The position numbers and the translations under genes are program-made. From Clostridia bacterium (lineage in GTDB: Bacteria; Bacillota; Clostridia; Oscillospirales; CAG-272), in NCBI GenBank assembly GCA_017451485.1, contig JAFTOG010000046.1:1-64000 (forward strand): 64,000 bases of DNA, read 5' to 3'. The notes under the pieces were generated by a model. That model saw only the letters and a list, made by a program, of their open reading frames with translations, was not told where the DNA came from and searched no databases. Each line of letters opens with the position of its first letter. Position 1 is the stretch's first letter. Positions 12,301 through 19,042 of this stretch are shown one piece after another.

Positions 12301-13438
12301 TGAAGCATCAGCCACCTATAATTTGGATTATGATACTGCCATGAACGACGAAAGCAATATGGTAGTTGCCTTCCTTGATACATATAAGGAGGGCGTATGC
12401 CGACACTTTGCTTCCTCAGCTACACTTATGTACCGTGCTCTCGGAATCCCGGCAAGATATGTTGAGGGATATGTGGGAGCAACAACAGAGGGTGAGTGGA
12501 CTGAAATATATAACACAAATGCCCATGCCTGGACAGAGGTATATATTGACGGTATAGGCTGGGTAGTAGTTGACTGTACACCCTCTGCAAATGGAGAAGG
12601 TGGCTCCGGGGATGGCTCGGGCGAGAATGATGAGAAGATTCATCTTGAGCTTACTCCCGTAGAGGTAAGCAAGGGATATGACGGAACACCTCTTTATGCA
12701 TCAAATGAAGTAAAGGTTCCCTTTGATTCAGTTATAGAGCAGCTTTTGAACGATGGCTATACCTATGAGGCTGTAATTACAGGAAGCCGGACGGAAATAG
12801 GTGAGAGCCCAAGCGTAATAGAATCATTTATTCTTCGTGATCCCGATGGAAACGATGTAACTGATGATTTTGAGCTCATATTCCACGAGGGTGTTGTCAA
12901 GGTTACAAAGACACAGATAGTAATTACGCTTTACAGCATGCAGAAGTATTACGACGGTACTCCTCTGTCATACGGCTCAGGTGATTACTATATCAGCAGC
13001 ATCCCCGACGGGCTAAGAGTAGAATTTGAGCTTTCAGGAAGCCTTACTGAGGTTGGAGAACTTTCTATGGAATATCTTGAGGAGCTTCCCATAGCTGTTT
13101 ATGGTAGTGATGGTAATGATGTAACCGATAACTACTATATTAAATTTGAGGGCGACCTGTTAAGAGTCGACCGAAACAGAATAACCATCAGATCAGCATC
13201 CGAGACCAAAAAGTATGATGGAACTCCTCTTACCAATGAGTCCGTTATACTGAGTAAGGGTAACCTTGTTGAGGGCCACACTCTTGTAGCTATCGCAACA
13301 GGAACTATTACTGTGGCAGGCTCAACGGAGAATGTAATTCTTGAAGAGAATGTTGCAATACTCGATGCAGAAGGAAACGATGTTACAGCCAATTATGAAA
13401 TAGAGACCATATTCGGTGAACTGACAGTCCTTAACTGA
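6317..13438 (+). CDS. Giant YDG-repeat surface protein with one transglutaminase-like domain
   Basis: This 2373-residue protein has a basic N-terminus and one membrane segment (about residues 24-45), then a beta-rich region and about 18 YDG-type repeats. A Gly/Ser/Glu linker (about 11620-11720) leads to one transglutaminase-like domain, then a short Gly-rich linker and three more repeats. The candidate triad is Cys2028/His2070/Asp2086 (GVCRHFASSA, AHAWTEVYID, VVDCT). Repeats come in two forms: KEYDGTPLT near both ends, as in the preceding gene, and a SWVYDGxxH form that fills most of the middle. The same strand, a 16-base gap and shared architecture indicate one operon with the previous gene. 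It probably forms an extended cell-surface fibre presenting an enzyme. The actual activity is not known. Confidence 0.8.
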   Translation: MQYDKYYKRISVIANIFKTIKHFRALIISVVSVIIALTSGYLGTQGIVYDSEECPASFEYGAEFTYEANALFQDVVYEFSSDKDFTTVLEEMPRFPGEYYVRAVSTSSFGNPRYGDTHAFTILPKKLDVKVKQQSILYGDTPSVTASLIEGDEIYCTDYIYEDISQVSTTIQPVKDSIIITDSEGNDITWAYDVNPVTSTIDLTTREITVTVGDASDIYDALPFMYDGYELSGGTLAYGNTDKSDKLIATFKDSITNVGEIKNIPSFCVVNAEGKDVSAHYNIRVREGTLTVNKRPVQINIGNAEFEYDGAEHKYTDFEIDSTTQVVEGHTVTVSESVGITDSGSATNIIGFIITDSEGNDVTSNYSIFLTEATITVTPRKITVATGNGEWVYDGAQHENKEYEIVSETGLVEGDSSHITTNTVVKDANGDGVANEIVLSIKKSDNTDNTKNYEITYEKGNLKVNKKPISISTEDHIFEYNGDENSWEIYAISADTPLVNGHSSSVNTKTSVKNVSQGQIDNTITLTIKDGADTDVTANYEISTISLGKLSVAPRPITVTPVSCEKIYDGTPLIGNGITVDNIVPGHVGGATVLGSQTNVGVAVSTVDSATFTVAKGEESIDTSNYQITYMPGILTVTKRDVNIITSDASWVYDGAPHFSNDHEISTDTPLVEGHTTVVTANISVTTVSEGVVENTLTIDILDSNENNVTENYEISYEYGGLTINPRPVTVISRDKSWVYDGASHQWTGHDVSTDTPLVDGHYTEALTGVEIVNVLDGPKDNDITVAIKNDLGIDMTENYIISYTPGTLTVTPRPVKIITDSKSWMYDTSSHLWSGHTVSSETPLVSGHVTSASSKASVSTVGEGEVDNILEISIFSGNTNVTSNYDITYECGKLSIYPRPITVTTGTASWTYDGEVHSFTEHTVSCSYGLITSHCSEVSTFTEIVNTWDGPTDNILTVIMKDADGSDITENYAITYNYGTLNITPRPVTIITSNNSWTYDGEAHSSPEHYVHGDTPLVEGHTTEATDCTEITNVWDGPASNILAVKIKNADGENMTDNYSIAYEYGILTVDPRPVTIVTEDNNWIYDGEIHSWTGHKVSEHTPLVVGHHTEVTSSTFVTNVWDSGFNYLTVEIKDSANSDMTPNYIISYEYGTLTIEPRPITVVTYSAVWIYDGIAHSNIGHHVSENTPLVSGHTTQASGWATITDVLDGPKDNTATITVLDSGENDITENYNISLDCGTLTIIPKPIHIITGEYSWVYDGEEHFCTNHTVDPSTPLVSGHTTSVNEYAVITNVSEGPKDNALDILIIEELTGADKTSNYDIMYTEGKLTVTRRPITVLTGSNRWEYDGEAHSERSGEVTSELKLVDGHRLSAEEWTEITDVGTCENVLVLKVVDDNYDYTNNYDISYVNGQLEIYRREINVIADYGSKEYDGTPLTAPGVTTERLLPIHNLTATTSGSQTNAGVSPNVVVPGSVVITDAQGNDVSGNYSVTFVDNWLQVFPRRITITSADDTKEYDGTPLINSNHTASENAMVLDHTYTVSVVGTGTNAGLYINTIVKSSFKVVDGQGNDVTYNYAPSYVQGNLEITPIPITITTGSAQKLYDGTPLTCDEHSITSEKTLLIGHTYTVTVDGTMTRSGHSPNTVDIPSLAITDAQGHNMNMNYDVTYEFGDLFVVPYAIIKVETGSAEKEYDGDPLTNDQATWTVIEGAFCEGHGIASITATGTITDPGIVDNTYEIIITDGDGNDVSAYYMVEHRLGSLVVIGDNQGGGSGGGGSGDEGGSGGEGGSGGEGGSGGGSPDIDDSGNIGGSDSDSSGGEDDPVLTIEIKSSVSGVVYLKYKSSKDYTGTNWELGTPYHNLLDDKYSYDYLAGIAIQSSGVDSATALIKLHGTQYFLPCYYAYGDYNYNIQTSDVKNVGDIMDMTVAYYPYSGYGNDLTGNLGDYSDEELAYREFVYANYLSIDAETEAYLLSIIAEQGFDADDEDIISLVEAYIEASATYNLDYDTAMNDESNMVVAFLDTYKEGVCRHFASSATLMYRALGIPARYVEGYVGATTEGEWTEIYNTNAHAWTEVYIDGIGWVVVDCTPSANGEGGSGDGSGENDEKIHLELTPVEVSKGYDGTPLYASNEVKVPFDSVIEQLLNDGYTYEAVITGSRTEIGESPSVIESFILRDPDGNDVTDDFELIFHEGVVKVTKTQIVITLYSMQKYYDGTPLSYGSGDYYISSIPDGLRVEFELSGSLTEVGELSMEYLEELPIAVYGSDGNDVTDNYYIKFEGDLLRVDRNRITIRSASETKKYDGTPLTNESVILSKGNLVEGHTLVAIATGTITVAGSTENVILEENVAILDAEGNDVTANYEIETIFGELTVLN

Positions 13439-13447
13439 TAAATAAAC

Positions 13448-13490
13448 AACGCTTATGATATGTGGATTCCATATGTCATAAGCGTTTTTA
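13448..13490 (+). terminator. Terminator after the YDG/transglutaminase operon
   Basis: An 11-bp stem AACGCTTATGA/TCATAAGCGTT has a further paired inner part and a run of T after the right arm. It lies 10 bases past the stop of the second giant gene. Confidence 0.85.
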
Positions 13491-13533
13491 TATTCAATGG
13501 CACAAAGGTCTTATTAACGGTACAATTGATATC

Positions 13534-13562
13534 TTGAAAAAATATATTATATATGTTATACT
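13534..13562 (+). promoter_or_regulatory. Promoter of the WYL regulator
   Basis: TTGAAA, a 17-base spacer and TATACT lie 24 bases upstream of the preferred ATG, with AGGAGG in between. Confidence 0.7.
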
Positions 13563-13585
13563 GATTATAACAGGAGGTGGACGCA

Positions 13586-14590
13586 ATGCAGGAAAATTCA
13601 CGAAAGATTAAATTGCTGAAGCTTTGGGAGCTTCTTAAAAATGAAACCGATGAACAGCATCCTATGGATACTGTTGAGATAATAGAAAGACTTGGCAGAG
13701 AGGGTATACTTGTTGACAGAAAGATACTGTACTCCGATATAGAGCTTTTGAATAATTACGGATACGAGGTAATGAAGGATCGTTCCAAAAGAAACAGATA
13801 CTATGTTATGGACAGGGGCTTTGACCTGCCGGAAATCCGTATACTTATGGACGCAGTGCAGGCATCGGCATTTGTTACGGAAAAGAAGACCGATGAGCTT
13901 ATCGGAAAAATCGCATTCCTTGCCGGAAGTAAAAAGGGTGAGGCTCTTAAAAAGAATGTTGTCAGATTCAGCTCTGTAAAAAGTCTTAATGAGTTCATTT
14001 TTTATTCTGTTGATACCATTGCTACAGCGATTATAGAGGGTAAAAAGATAAGCTTTAATTATTTCAGCATTGATATCCACAAGGAGAAAAGCTACCGTAC
14101 GGAAAGAAACAATCCGAATAAAATAAAGCTGTATAAGGTCAATCCTGTGGCTACGGTTTACGATAATGATCAATATTATCTTGTATGCTATGATGACAAG
14201 CATAAGGGTCTTGCCAATTACAGAATAGACAGGATGGAACGGGTGCGTATTCTTGATGAGCCAATAACGGAGAATAAAGAGGTAAAAAAGATTGATATAG
14301 CTAAAAGAAACAGACAGATGTTCGGTATGTTCGGTGGAGACACCCACACAGTGAACTTCCACGCCGATAAGAGCCTTCTTGATGTTATTTTTGATAAATT
14401 TGGAAACAAGATAGAGCTTTTTGAAGCAAAGGACGGTAAGCTGTCCTGCAAAGCAGATGTGCAGATAGGACCTATGTTCATTGCCTGGTGCTGTTCATTT
14501 GGAGACAGACTAAAGGTGGTATCTCCCCCTTCGGTTGTAAAGGCAGTAAAGGAGCATCTTACAAAAACACTCGCTCAATACGATAATTAA
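13586..14590 (+). CDS. WYL-domain transcriptional regulator
   Basis: This 334-residue protein has an N-terminal helix-turn-helix of the DeoR/YafY type (about residues 1-75) and a WYL domain (about 140-235) with a Y-x-V-NP-V turn and a YYLVCYD strand, then a C-terminal extension. Such regulators sense small ligands or nucleic acid through the WYL domain and bind DNA through the N-terminus. The ATG at 13586 is preferred because AGGAGG ends 8 bases before it. An in-frame GTG at 13577 overlaps that ribosome binding site. The gene has its own promoter and is closed by a terminator, so it is monocistronic. Its targets are unknown. The giant-protein operon upstream and the oxygen operon downstream are only neighbours. 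Confidence 0.88.
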   Translation: MQENSRKIKLLKLWELLKNETDEQHPMDTVEIIERLGREGILVDRKILYSDIELLNNYGYEVMKDRSKRNRYYVMDRGFDLPEIRILMDAVQASAFVTEKKTDELIGKIAFLAGSKKGEALKKNVVRFSSVKSLNEFIFYSVDTIATAIIEGKKISFNYFSIDIHKEKSYRTERNNPNKIKLYKVNPVATVYDNDQYYLVCYDDKHKGLANYRIDRMERVRILDEPITENKEVKKIDIAKRNRQMFGMFGGDTHTVNFHADKSLLDVIFDKFGNKIELFEAKDGKLSCKADVQIGPMFIAWCCSFGDRLKVVSPPSVVKAVKEHLTKTLAQYDN

Positions 14591-14623
14591 AAAATGCTTA
14601 TGGCTGTTTGCCATAAGCATTTT
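14591..14623. terminator. Bidirectional terminator between convergent genes
   Basis: A perfect 14-bp stem AAAATGCTTATGGC/GCCATAAGCATTTT with loop TGTTT separates the WYL gene from the convergent rubredoxin gene. It carries A and T tracts on both sides and can serve both. Confidence 0.92.
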
Positions 14624-14634
14624 TGCTTTTTGGA

Positions 14635-14793
14635 TTATGCTTCGCTAAAGCTATCCTTACCTACACCGCATAGAGGACATACAAAGTCCTCAGGCAGGTC
14701 CTCAAATTTTGTGCCGGGAGCAATACCGTTATCCGGGTCTCCTGCTACCTCATCATATTCCCAGCCACATACATCGCATATATATTTTTTCAT
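14635..14793 (-). CDS. Rubredoxin (52 aa)
   Basis: A short gene codes a 52-residue rubredoxin beginning [14 protein letters not shown] and carrying the second metal-binding pair CPLCGVG. The two CxxC motifs bind one iron with four cysteine thiolates. The length is typical for free rubredoxin. It is the last gene of the operon flavodiiron protein - ferritin - rubredoxin (28-base gap to ferritin) and ends at the bidirectional hairpin. Rubredoxin is the usual electron donor to flavodiiron oxygen reductases and rubrerythrin, so its role is very likely electron delivery for oxygen or peroxide reduction in the cytoplasm. Confidence 0.95.
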   Translation of the reverse strand: MKKYICDVCGWEYDEVAGDPDNGIAPGTKFEDLPEDFVCPLCGVGKDSFSEA

Positions 14794-14820
14794 AATTACA
14801 CTCCTTATTTTAATATGTAA

Positions 14821-15333
14821 TCAAAGCACCAATGATGGTGCTGTGTAGACTCTTGTGCTAAGCTCCTGATTAAGCATATACAGGCTCTTGGGGTCTGAGC
14901 CGAAAAGCTCCATTTTGGAAATCAAATCATTTGCATTTGTTTCCTCCTCGCCCTGCTCCTTTACGAACCAGTCAAGGAATTGCATAGTTCTGAAGTCTCT
15001 TACATCATATGCTGCACCGTAGATGTCATTGATAAGGGAGGTTACATATATCTCGTGCTCAAGACCTGCCTTCAATACATCCATATCGGACTTAAATACC
15101 TTGTCAGGCTTATCAATAGCCTCTAAGGTAACCTCCATATTTTCATTCTGCAAATAGGTGTAGAAGAGTATTGCGTGGTCTCTCTCCTCCTGTGCCTGAA
15201 CCATATACCAGTTAGCAAATCCGTCCAAGCCCTTAGCCTTGAAATAATTTGAAAAATCAAGATAGAGGTAAGCTGAGTAAAACTCTTTATTTATCTGCTG
15301 ATTAAGAAGCTCATGTACCTTTTTATTTAACAT
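14821..15333 (-). CDS. ftnA: Bacterial non-heme ferritin
   Basis: This 170-residue ferritin-like protein starts MLNKKVHELLNQQINKEFYS. The ferroxidase-centre ligands are visible: Glu17 in NKEFYSAYLY, and the E-x-x-H of the helix QAQEERDHAI, with further acidic ligands in the second helix pair. It stores iron as a mineral inside a 24-mer shell after oxidising Fe(II), and so limits Fenton chemistry. AAGGAG lies 8 bases before the ATG. It is 17 bases downstream of the flavodiiron gene and just upstream of rubredoxin, forming an oxygen/iron defence operon. Confidence 0.94.
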   Translation of the reverse strand: MLNKKVHELLNQQINKEFYSAYLYLDFSNYFKAKGLDGFANWYMVQAQEERDHAILFYTYLQNENMEVTLEAIDKPDKVFKSDMDVLKAGLEHEIYVTSLINDIYGAAYDVRDFRTMQFLDWFVKEQGEEETNANDLISKMELFGSDPKSLYMLNQELSTRVYTAPSLVL

Positions 15334-15350
15334 TGTCTTATCTCCTTTGT

Positions 15351-17141
15351 TTACTTTATTTCCTCAAAGTCTGCGTACCCGTGCTTGCAAAGTGGACACA
15401 CTATATCCTCAGGGAGCACATTTCCCTCGTATACCCAACCGCAAATTTTGCATACATATCCCTTTTTACCATCCGTTTCGGGCTTGGGCTTAACATTTTC
15501 AAAATAGTATGAATATGTCATTGTCGGCTTGTCAGACAATACTCTTGCTTCACTTACGGAGCAGATAAACATACCGTGTGTATCAAGGTCTATATACTGC
15601 TCAACATTAAGGGACATAAAGGAATTAATATACCTGGGCAACACTACAAGACCGTTATCCGAACGGAGTGGCTGGCAGTCTGCAAACTTATCTACATTTC
15701 TTCCACTTACAAATCCAAAGGACTCAAATACCTTAAAGGGAGCATCTGTTGTAAGGCAGTTAATGTTCATCTTGCCCGTCTGCTTTATAATATGGTGAGA
15801 ATAGTTATCTTTATTTATTGTTACAGCTATTCTGTTTGGAGAATTTGTAACCTGGGTAATGGTATTTACAATGAGACCGTTGTCCTTTTTACCGTCATTG
15901 GATGTTACTACATAAAGACCGTAGCCTATATTGAAAAGAGCAGTGGGGTCGTTCTTGTTTGCAGCATCACTCTGCAATGCTAAATATTCCTTGCATAGCT
16001 CATTTGCAAGTTCGTCAAGCTGAGCAGAGCTATCCTTGCTAAGAGCAGAGTTAATTTTGACAGATGTGTCTGCAAAAGTGATATTTTTACTCTTAGATAG
16101 CATCTCACGCATTACCTTTGCAGCCAAAGGAGCCCAGCTTCCGTTTTCTATAAGTGCTATTGTACGGTTGGAGTAATTTCTTTCTGTAAGGTGATTAATA
16201 AACTCTCTCATAAAGGGGAATATATCTGCATTATATGTTGTAGTTGCAAGAACAAGCTTATTGTATTTGAATGCCAATGCTACAGCCTCAGACATATCAC
16301 CTCTTGCAAGGTCGAAAAGAACCACACGGGGAGAGCCATTCGCCTTTAGCTTTTCAACAAGCTGAAGGACAGCCTTTTTTGTGTTTCCGTATACGGAGGT
16401 ATACGCAACAAGTATACCTTCTTCCTCGGGCTGATAGCTGGACCATGTATTGTAAAGACCCAAATAGTATCCGAGGTCCTCCTTGAGTACTGGACCGTGG
16501 AGCGGGCATATCATCTGTATGTCAAGGTTAGCGGCTTTTTTGAGAAGAGCCTGCACTTGTGCACCGTACTTTCCAACAATACCTATATAATACCTTCTGG
16601 ATTCATCGATCCAAGGCTCATCGATATCAAGAGCACCGAATTTTCCAAAGCCGTCAGCAGAGAAGAGAACCTTGTCATAGCTGTCATATGTTACAATAAC
16701 CTCGGGCCAGTGCACCATGGGAGCAGTAACAAAGGCAAGAGTATGCTTACCGAGAGATAGGGTATCTCCCTCGCCTACTACTATTTTTCTGCCCTCATAG
16801 TCAGAGCCGAAGAAATTCACCATCATGGCAAATGCCTTGGCAGAGGATACGATTTTTGCTTTAGGAAAGGTTTTCATAAATGTATCTATATTTGCTGAGT
16901 GGTCGGGCTCCATATGCTGTACAATTAAATAGTCCGGCTTTCTGTTGCCCAATATGTTTTCAATATTATCAAGCCACTCGTGTGTAAATCCGGCATCAAC
17001 TGTATCCATAATAGCTATTTTATCATCTATTATAGCGTAGGAATTATAGGATATTCCGTTGGGGACCTTATACTGTCCCTCAAAAAGGTCGACTCTGTGG
17101 TCGTTTACTCCTATATACTTAATATCATTTGTAATAATCAT
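15351..17141 (-). CDS. Multidomain flavodiiron protein (oxygen/NO reductase) with C-terminal rubredoxin
   Basis: This 596-residue fusion has four parts: a metallo-beta-lactamase-like diiron domain (about 1-250) with the ligand motif HMEPDH (residues 76-81) and the later LHGP; a flavodoxin domain (about 255-395; TSVYGNTKKA phosphate loop); a flavin-reductase-like FMN domain (about 410-545; VNTITQVTNSPNRIAVTINK region); and a C-terminal rubredoxin with CKICGW and CPLC. The built-in flavin reductase and rubredoxin suggest it can accept electrons directly from NAD(P)H and reduce O2 to water, or NO. That activity is inferred from domain order. It is the first gene of the operon with ferritin and free rubredoxin, and a strong promoter precedes it. 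Confidence 0.93.
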   Translation of the reverse strand: MIITNDIKYIGVNDHRVDLFEGQYKVPNGISYNSYAIIDDKIAIMDTVDAGFTHEWLDNIENILGNRKPDYLIVQHMEPDHSANIDTFMKTFPKAKIVSSAKAFAMMVNFFGSDYEGRKIVVGEGDTLSLGKHTLAFVTAPMVHWPEVIVTYDSYDKVLFSADGFGKFGALDIDEPWIDESRRYYIGIVGKYGAQVQALLKKAANLDIQMICPLHGPVLKEDLGYYLGLYNTWSSYQPEEEGILVAYTSVYGNTKKAVLQLVEKLKANGSPRVVLFDLARGDMSEAVALAFKYNKLVLATTTYNADIFPFMREFINHLTERNYSNRTIALIENGSWAPLAAKVMREMLSKSKNITFADTSVKINSALSKDSSAQLDELANELCKEYLALQSDAANKNDPTALFNIGYGLYVVTSNDGKKDNGLIVNTITQVTNSPNRIAVTINKDNYSHHIIKQTGKMNINCLTTDAPFKVFESFGFVSGRNVDKFADCQPLRSDNGLVVLPRYINSFMSLNVEQYIDLDTHGMFICSVSEARVLSDKPTMTYSYYFENVKPKPETDGKKGYVCKICGWVYEGNVLPEDIVCPLCKHGYADFEEIK

Positions 17142-17181
17142 AATCGCTTTACCTCTGAGCTCGTTAGTATTTTATAAATAA

Positions 17182-17210
17182 ATTATACATCATTCAATGG
17201 TAAATATCAA
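17182..17210 (-). promoter_or_regulatory. Promoter of the flavodiiron-ferritin-rubredoxin operon
   Basis: On the minus strand TTGATA, a 17-base spacer and TATAAT lie about 40 bases before the flavodiiron ATG, immediately after the end of the upstream Fe-S gene. Confidence 0.75.
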
Positions 17211-17215
17211 TAATT

Positions 17216-17911
17216 TCAATCAAGAATTTTTCCGTCTGTGGAAATTGTTACTACTTGCCAAGGTATAAACTTTCCACTTCCTTGTATAGCTTTTTTAACT
17301 GCGTTTTCTATACCTCCGCAGCATGGGACCTCCATACGGACAACCTTAACGCTTTTAATATTGTTTACTCTTATTATTTCCGTTAACTTCTCAGCATAAT
17401 CACCTTCATCAAGCTTTGGACAGCCTATCAGTGTTATGTGATTCTTTATAAAGTCATTATGGAAATTACCGTATGCATATGCACAGCAATCTGCAGAGAT
17501 AAGCAGATTTGCATTATCAAAATAAGGTGCATTTACCGGAACTAATTTTATCTGGCACGGCCACTGCATAAGTCTGCTTTGTACAGATATCCGTGTGTCA
17601 CATATTGTATTGTCTCTTTGGATGCTTTTTGATTTTGTGCCCGGGCATCCACAGGGGAGCTTATTCTCGAGCTTCTGATTTTTTGCTTTTAAAACAGCAG
17701 CCTCGTTATATGCAGGTGCTTCTCGCAGCTCGAAGGTTATTGCTCCTGTTGGACAAGCGGGAAGACAGTCTCCAAGTCCATCGCAGTAGTCCTCTCTTGT
17801 AAGCACTGCCTTGCCGTTTATCATTTCAATGGCTCCCTCGTGGCATGCCATGGCACATGCTCCGCAGCCATTACATTTTTCCTTATTTATTTTTATTATC
17901 TTTCTTAGCAT
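17216..17911 (-). CDS. Two-cluster 4Fe-4S ferredoxin-domain protein
   Basis: This 231-residue protein has an N-terminal 2[4Fe-4S] ferredoxin domain: CNGCGACAMACHEGAI, and a second site DCLPACPTGAI in which the first cysteine position of the motif is Gly-Asp-like, so the second cluster may be atypical. The C-terminal part has VPCCGG and several more cysteines (CPLHGP is absent). It is probably an electron-transfer or redox-sensing partner. It lies 12 bases downstream of a D-2-hydroxyacid dehydrogenase on the same strand, divergent from a Crp/Fnr regulator. In clostridial genomes similar proteins occur near hybrid-cluster protein genes under HcpR-type regulators, but no hcp is seen here. AGGAGG precedes the ATG. 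Confidence 0.8.
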   Translation of the reverse strand: MLRKIIKINKEKCNGCGACAMACHEGAIEMINGKAVLTREDYCDGLGDCLPACPTGAITFELREAPAYNEAAVLKAKNQKLENKLPCGCPGTKSKSIQRDNTICDTRISVQSRLMQWPCQIKLVPVNAPYFDNANLLISADCCAYAYGNFHNDFIKNHITLIGCPKLDEGDYAEKLTEIIRVNNIKSVKVVRMEVPCCGGIENAVKKAIQGSGKFIPWQVVTISTDGKILD

Positions 17912-17923
17912 AATGTCCTCCTG

Positions 17924-18958
17924 TCAAAAGCATTTTCCGTCTTTGCAATCCTCAGTGGTACCAAAACGATAGCAAAGCTCATTTGGGGATTGCTCTTTTG
18001 TTAAAATATCTGATATATTTTTTACGGTTGTTTCTGCTATATTCATCAGTGCCTCCTCTGTCAAAAATGCCTGATGAGATGTTACTATTACATTTGGCAT
18101 AGAAATAAGTCTTGCCAGAATATCATCTTCGATAATATGTCCCGAGAAGTCCTCAAAGAAGAAATCTGATTCCTCTTCATACACATCCAGGCATGCTGCC
18201 CCTACCTTACGGGATTTTATTGCCGATAGCAGAGCCTCTGCATCCACTAATGCACCTCTTGAGGTGTTAAGAATTATAACTCCTTTTTTGCATTTATTAA
18301 GGGCACACTCATCTATCAAATGATAGGTATCCTCTGTAAGAGGGCAATGGAGTGAAATGATATCACTGTTGGCAAGAAGATAGTCAACTGATACATATTT
18401 TACAGTATCACCGTTGTCAAGACCGGGTGTCGGAAATTTATCGTAAGCAAGAACTCTCATACCAAAGCCTCGGCAAATATCCATAAACACCTTTCCTATT
18501 TTTCCCGTGCCTACTATACCGACCGTTTTACCGTGGAGGTCAAAGCCCGTCATACCCGACAAGCTGAAATTAAAATCTCTTGTACGGATATACGCTTTAT
18601 GTATTCTGCGTACTGATGTAAGCAAAAGAGCCATAGTATGCTCGGCTACTGCATAAGGGGAATATGCGGGAACTCTTACAACATGTATTTTGCCGTGTGC
18701 GTATTTCATATCCACATTATTAAAGCCTGCACAGCGTAATGCCACCACCTTGATTCCTAATTGACAAAGACGGTCAATTACATTGGCATTGACTGTATCG
18801 TTTACAAATACACAGACGCCGTCATATCCCGAGGCAAGCTCCACAGTATCCTCATTGAGCTTAGTTTCATAATATTTGAATTCAACACCATTTTCCTTTC
18901 CAAATCTGTCAAATGATGACTTGTCATAGGACTTAGTGTCAAAAAACGCAATTTTCAT
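17924..18958 (-). CDS. D-isomer-specific 2-hydroxyacid dehydrogenase (D-lactate dehydrogenase-like)
   Basis: This 344-residue protein has the NAD-binding motif GIVGTGKIG and the family's catalytic Arg (NTSRGALVD), Glu (DVYEEESD) and His (SHQAFLTEEA). It reduces a 2-oxoacid such as pyruvate or an arylpyruvate to the D-2-hydroxyacid with NADH. The exact substrate cannot be read from sequence. The second ATG (18958) is preferred over 18964 because AGGAGG then has a 7-base spacer, and the paralogue at 53.7-54.7 kb starts at the same residue. It forms an operon with the downstream Fe-S protein and is divergent from a Crp/Fnr regulator. The C-terminus ends in a Cys/Lys-rich GTTEDCKDGKCF tail that the paralogue lacks. 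Confidence 0.9.
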   Translation of the reverse strand: MKIAFFDTKSYDKSSFDRFGKENGVEFKYYETKLNEDTVELASGYDGVCVFVNDTVNANVIDRLCQLGIKVVALRCAGFNNVDMKYAHGKIHVVRVPAYSPYAVAEHTMALLLTSVRRIHKAYIRTRDFNFSLSGMTGFDLHGKTVGIVGTGKIGKVFMDICRGFGMRVLAYDKFPTPGLDNGDTVKYVSVDYLLANSDIISLHCPLTEDTYHLIDECALNKCKKGVIILNTSRGALVDAEALLSAIKSRKVGAACLDVYEEESDFFFEDFSGHIIEDDILARLISMPNVIVTSHQAFLTEEALMNIAETTVKNISDILTKEQSPNELCYRFGTTEDCKDGKCF

Positions 18959-18970
18959 TTTCATTCCTCC

Positions 18971-18999
18971 TTGCTTTTCTGGTTATATTATAGTATAAT
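18971..18999 (+). promoter_or_regulatory. Candidate promoter of the Crp/Fnr regulator
   Basis: TTGCTT, a 17-base spacer and TATAAT run toward the regulator. The -10 box overlaps the minus-strand -10 box of the divergent dehydrogenase promoter. Confidence 0.6.
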
Positions 19000-19020
19000 A
19001 GAAACAGAATTTCTGTTGAA
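18992..19020 (-). promoter_or_regulatory. Candidate promoter of the dehydrogenase/Fe-S operon
   Basis: On the minus strand TTCAAC, a 17-base spacer and TATACT precede the dehydrogenase. The inverted repeat at 19003-19017 lies within its spacer and -35 region. Confidence 0.55.
19003..19017. promoter_or_regulatory. Inverted-repeat operator candidate AACAGAA-T-TTCTGTT
   Basis: A perfect 7-bp inverted repeat with a one-base centre lies between the divergent dehydrogenase and Crp/Fnr genes. It covers the dehydrogenase promoter spacer and the region just after the regulator's -10 box. A second small repeat, TTGAATTTTCAA, adjoins it. The size and position suit a dimeric Crp/Fnr-type regulator controlling both directions; binding is inference. 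Confidence 0.6.
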
Positions 19021-19042
19021 TTTTCAACAAAAGGAGAAAAAA

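Noticed and set aside
13598..14362. 254-residue open frame antisense to the WYL regulator
   Set aside because: The sense gene has clear domains, promoter and ribosome binding site; the antisense product has no recognisable features.
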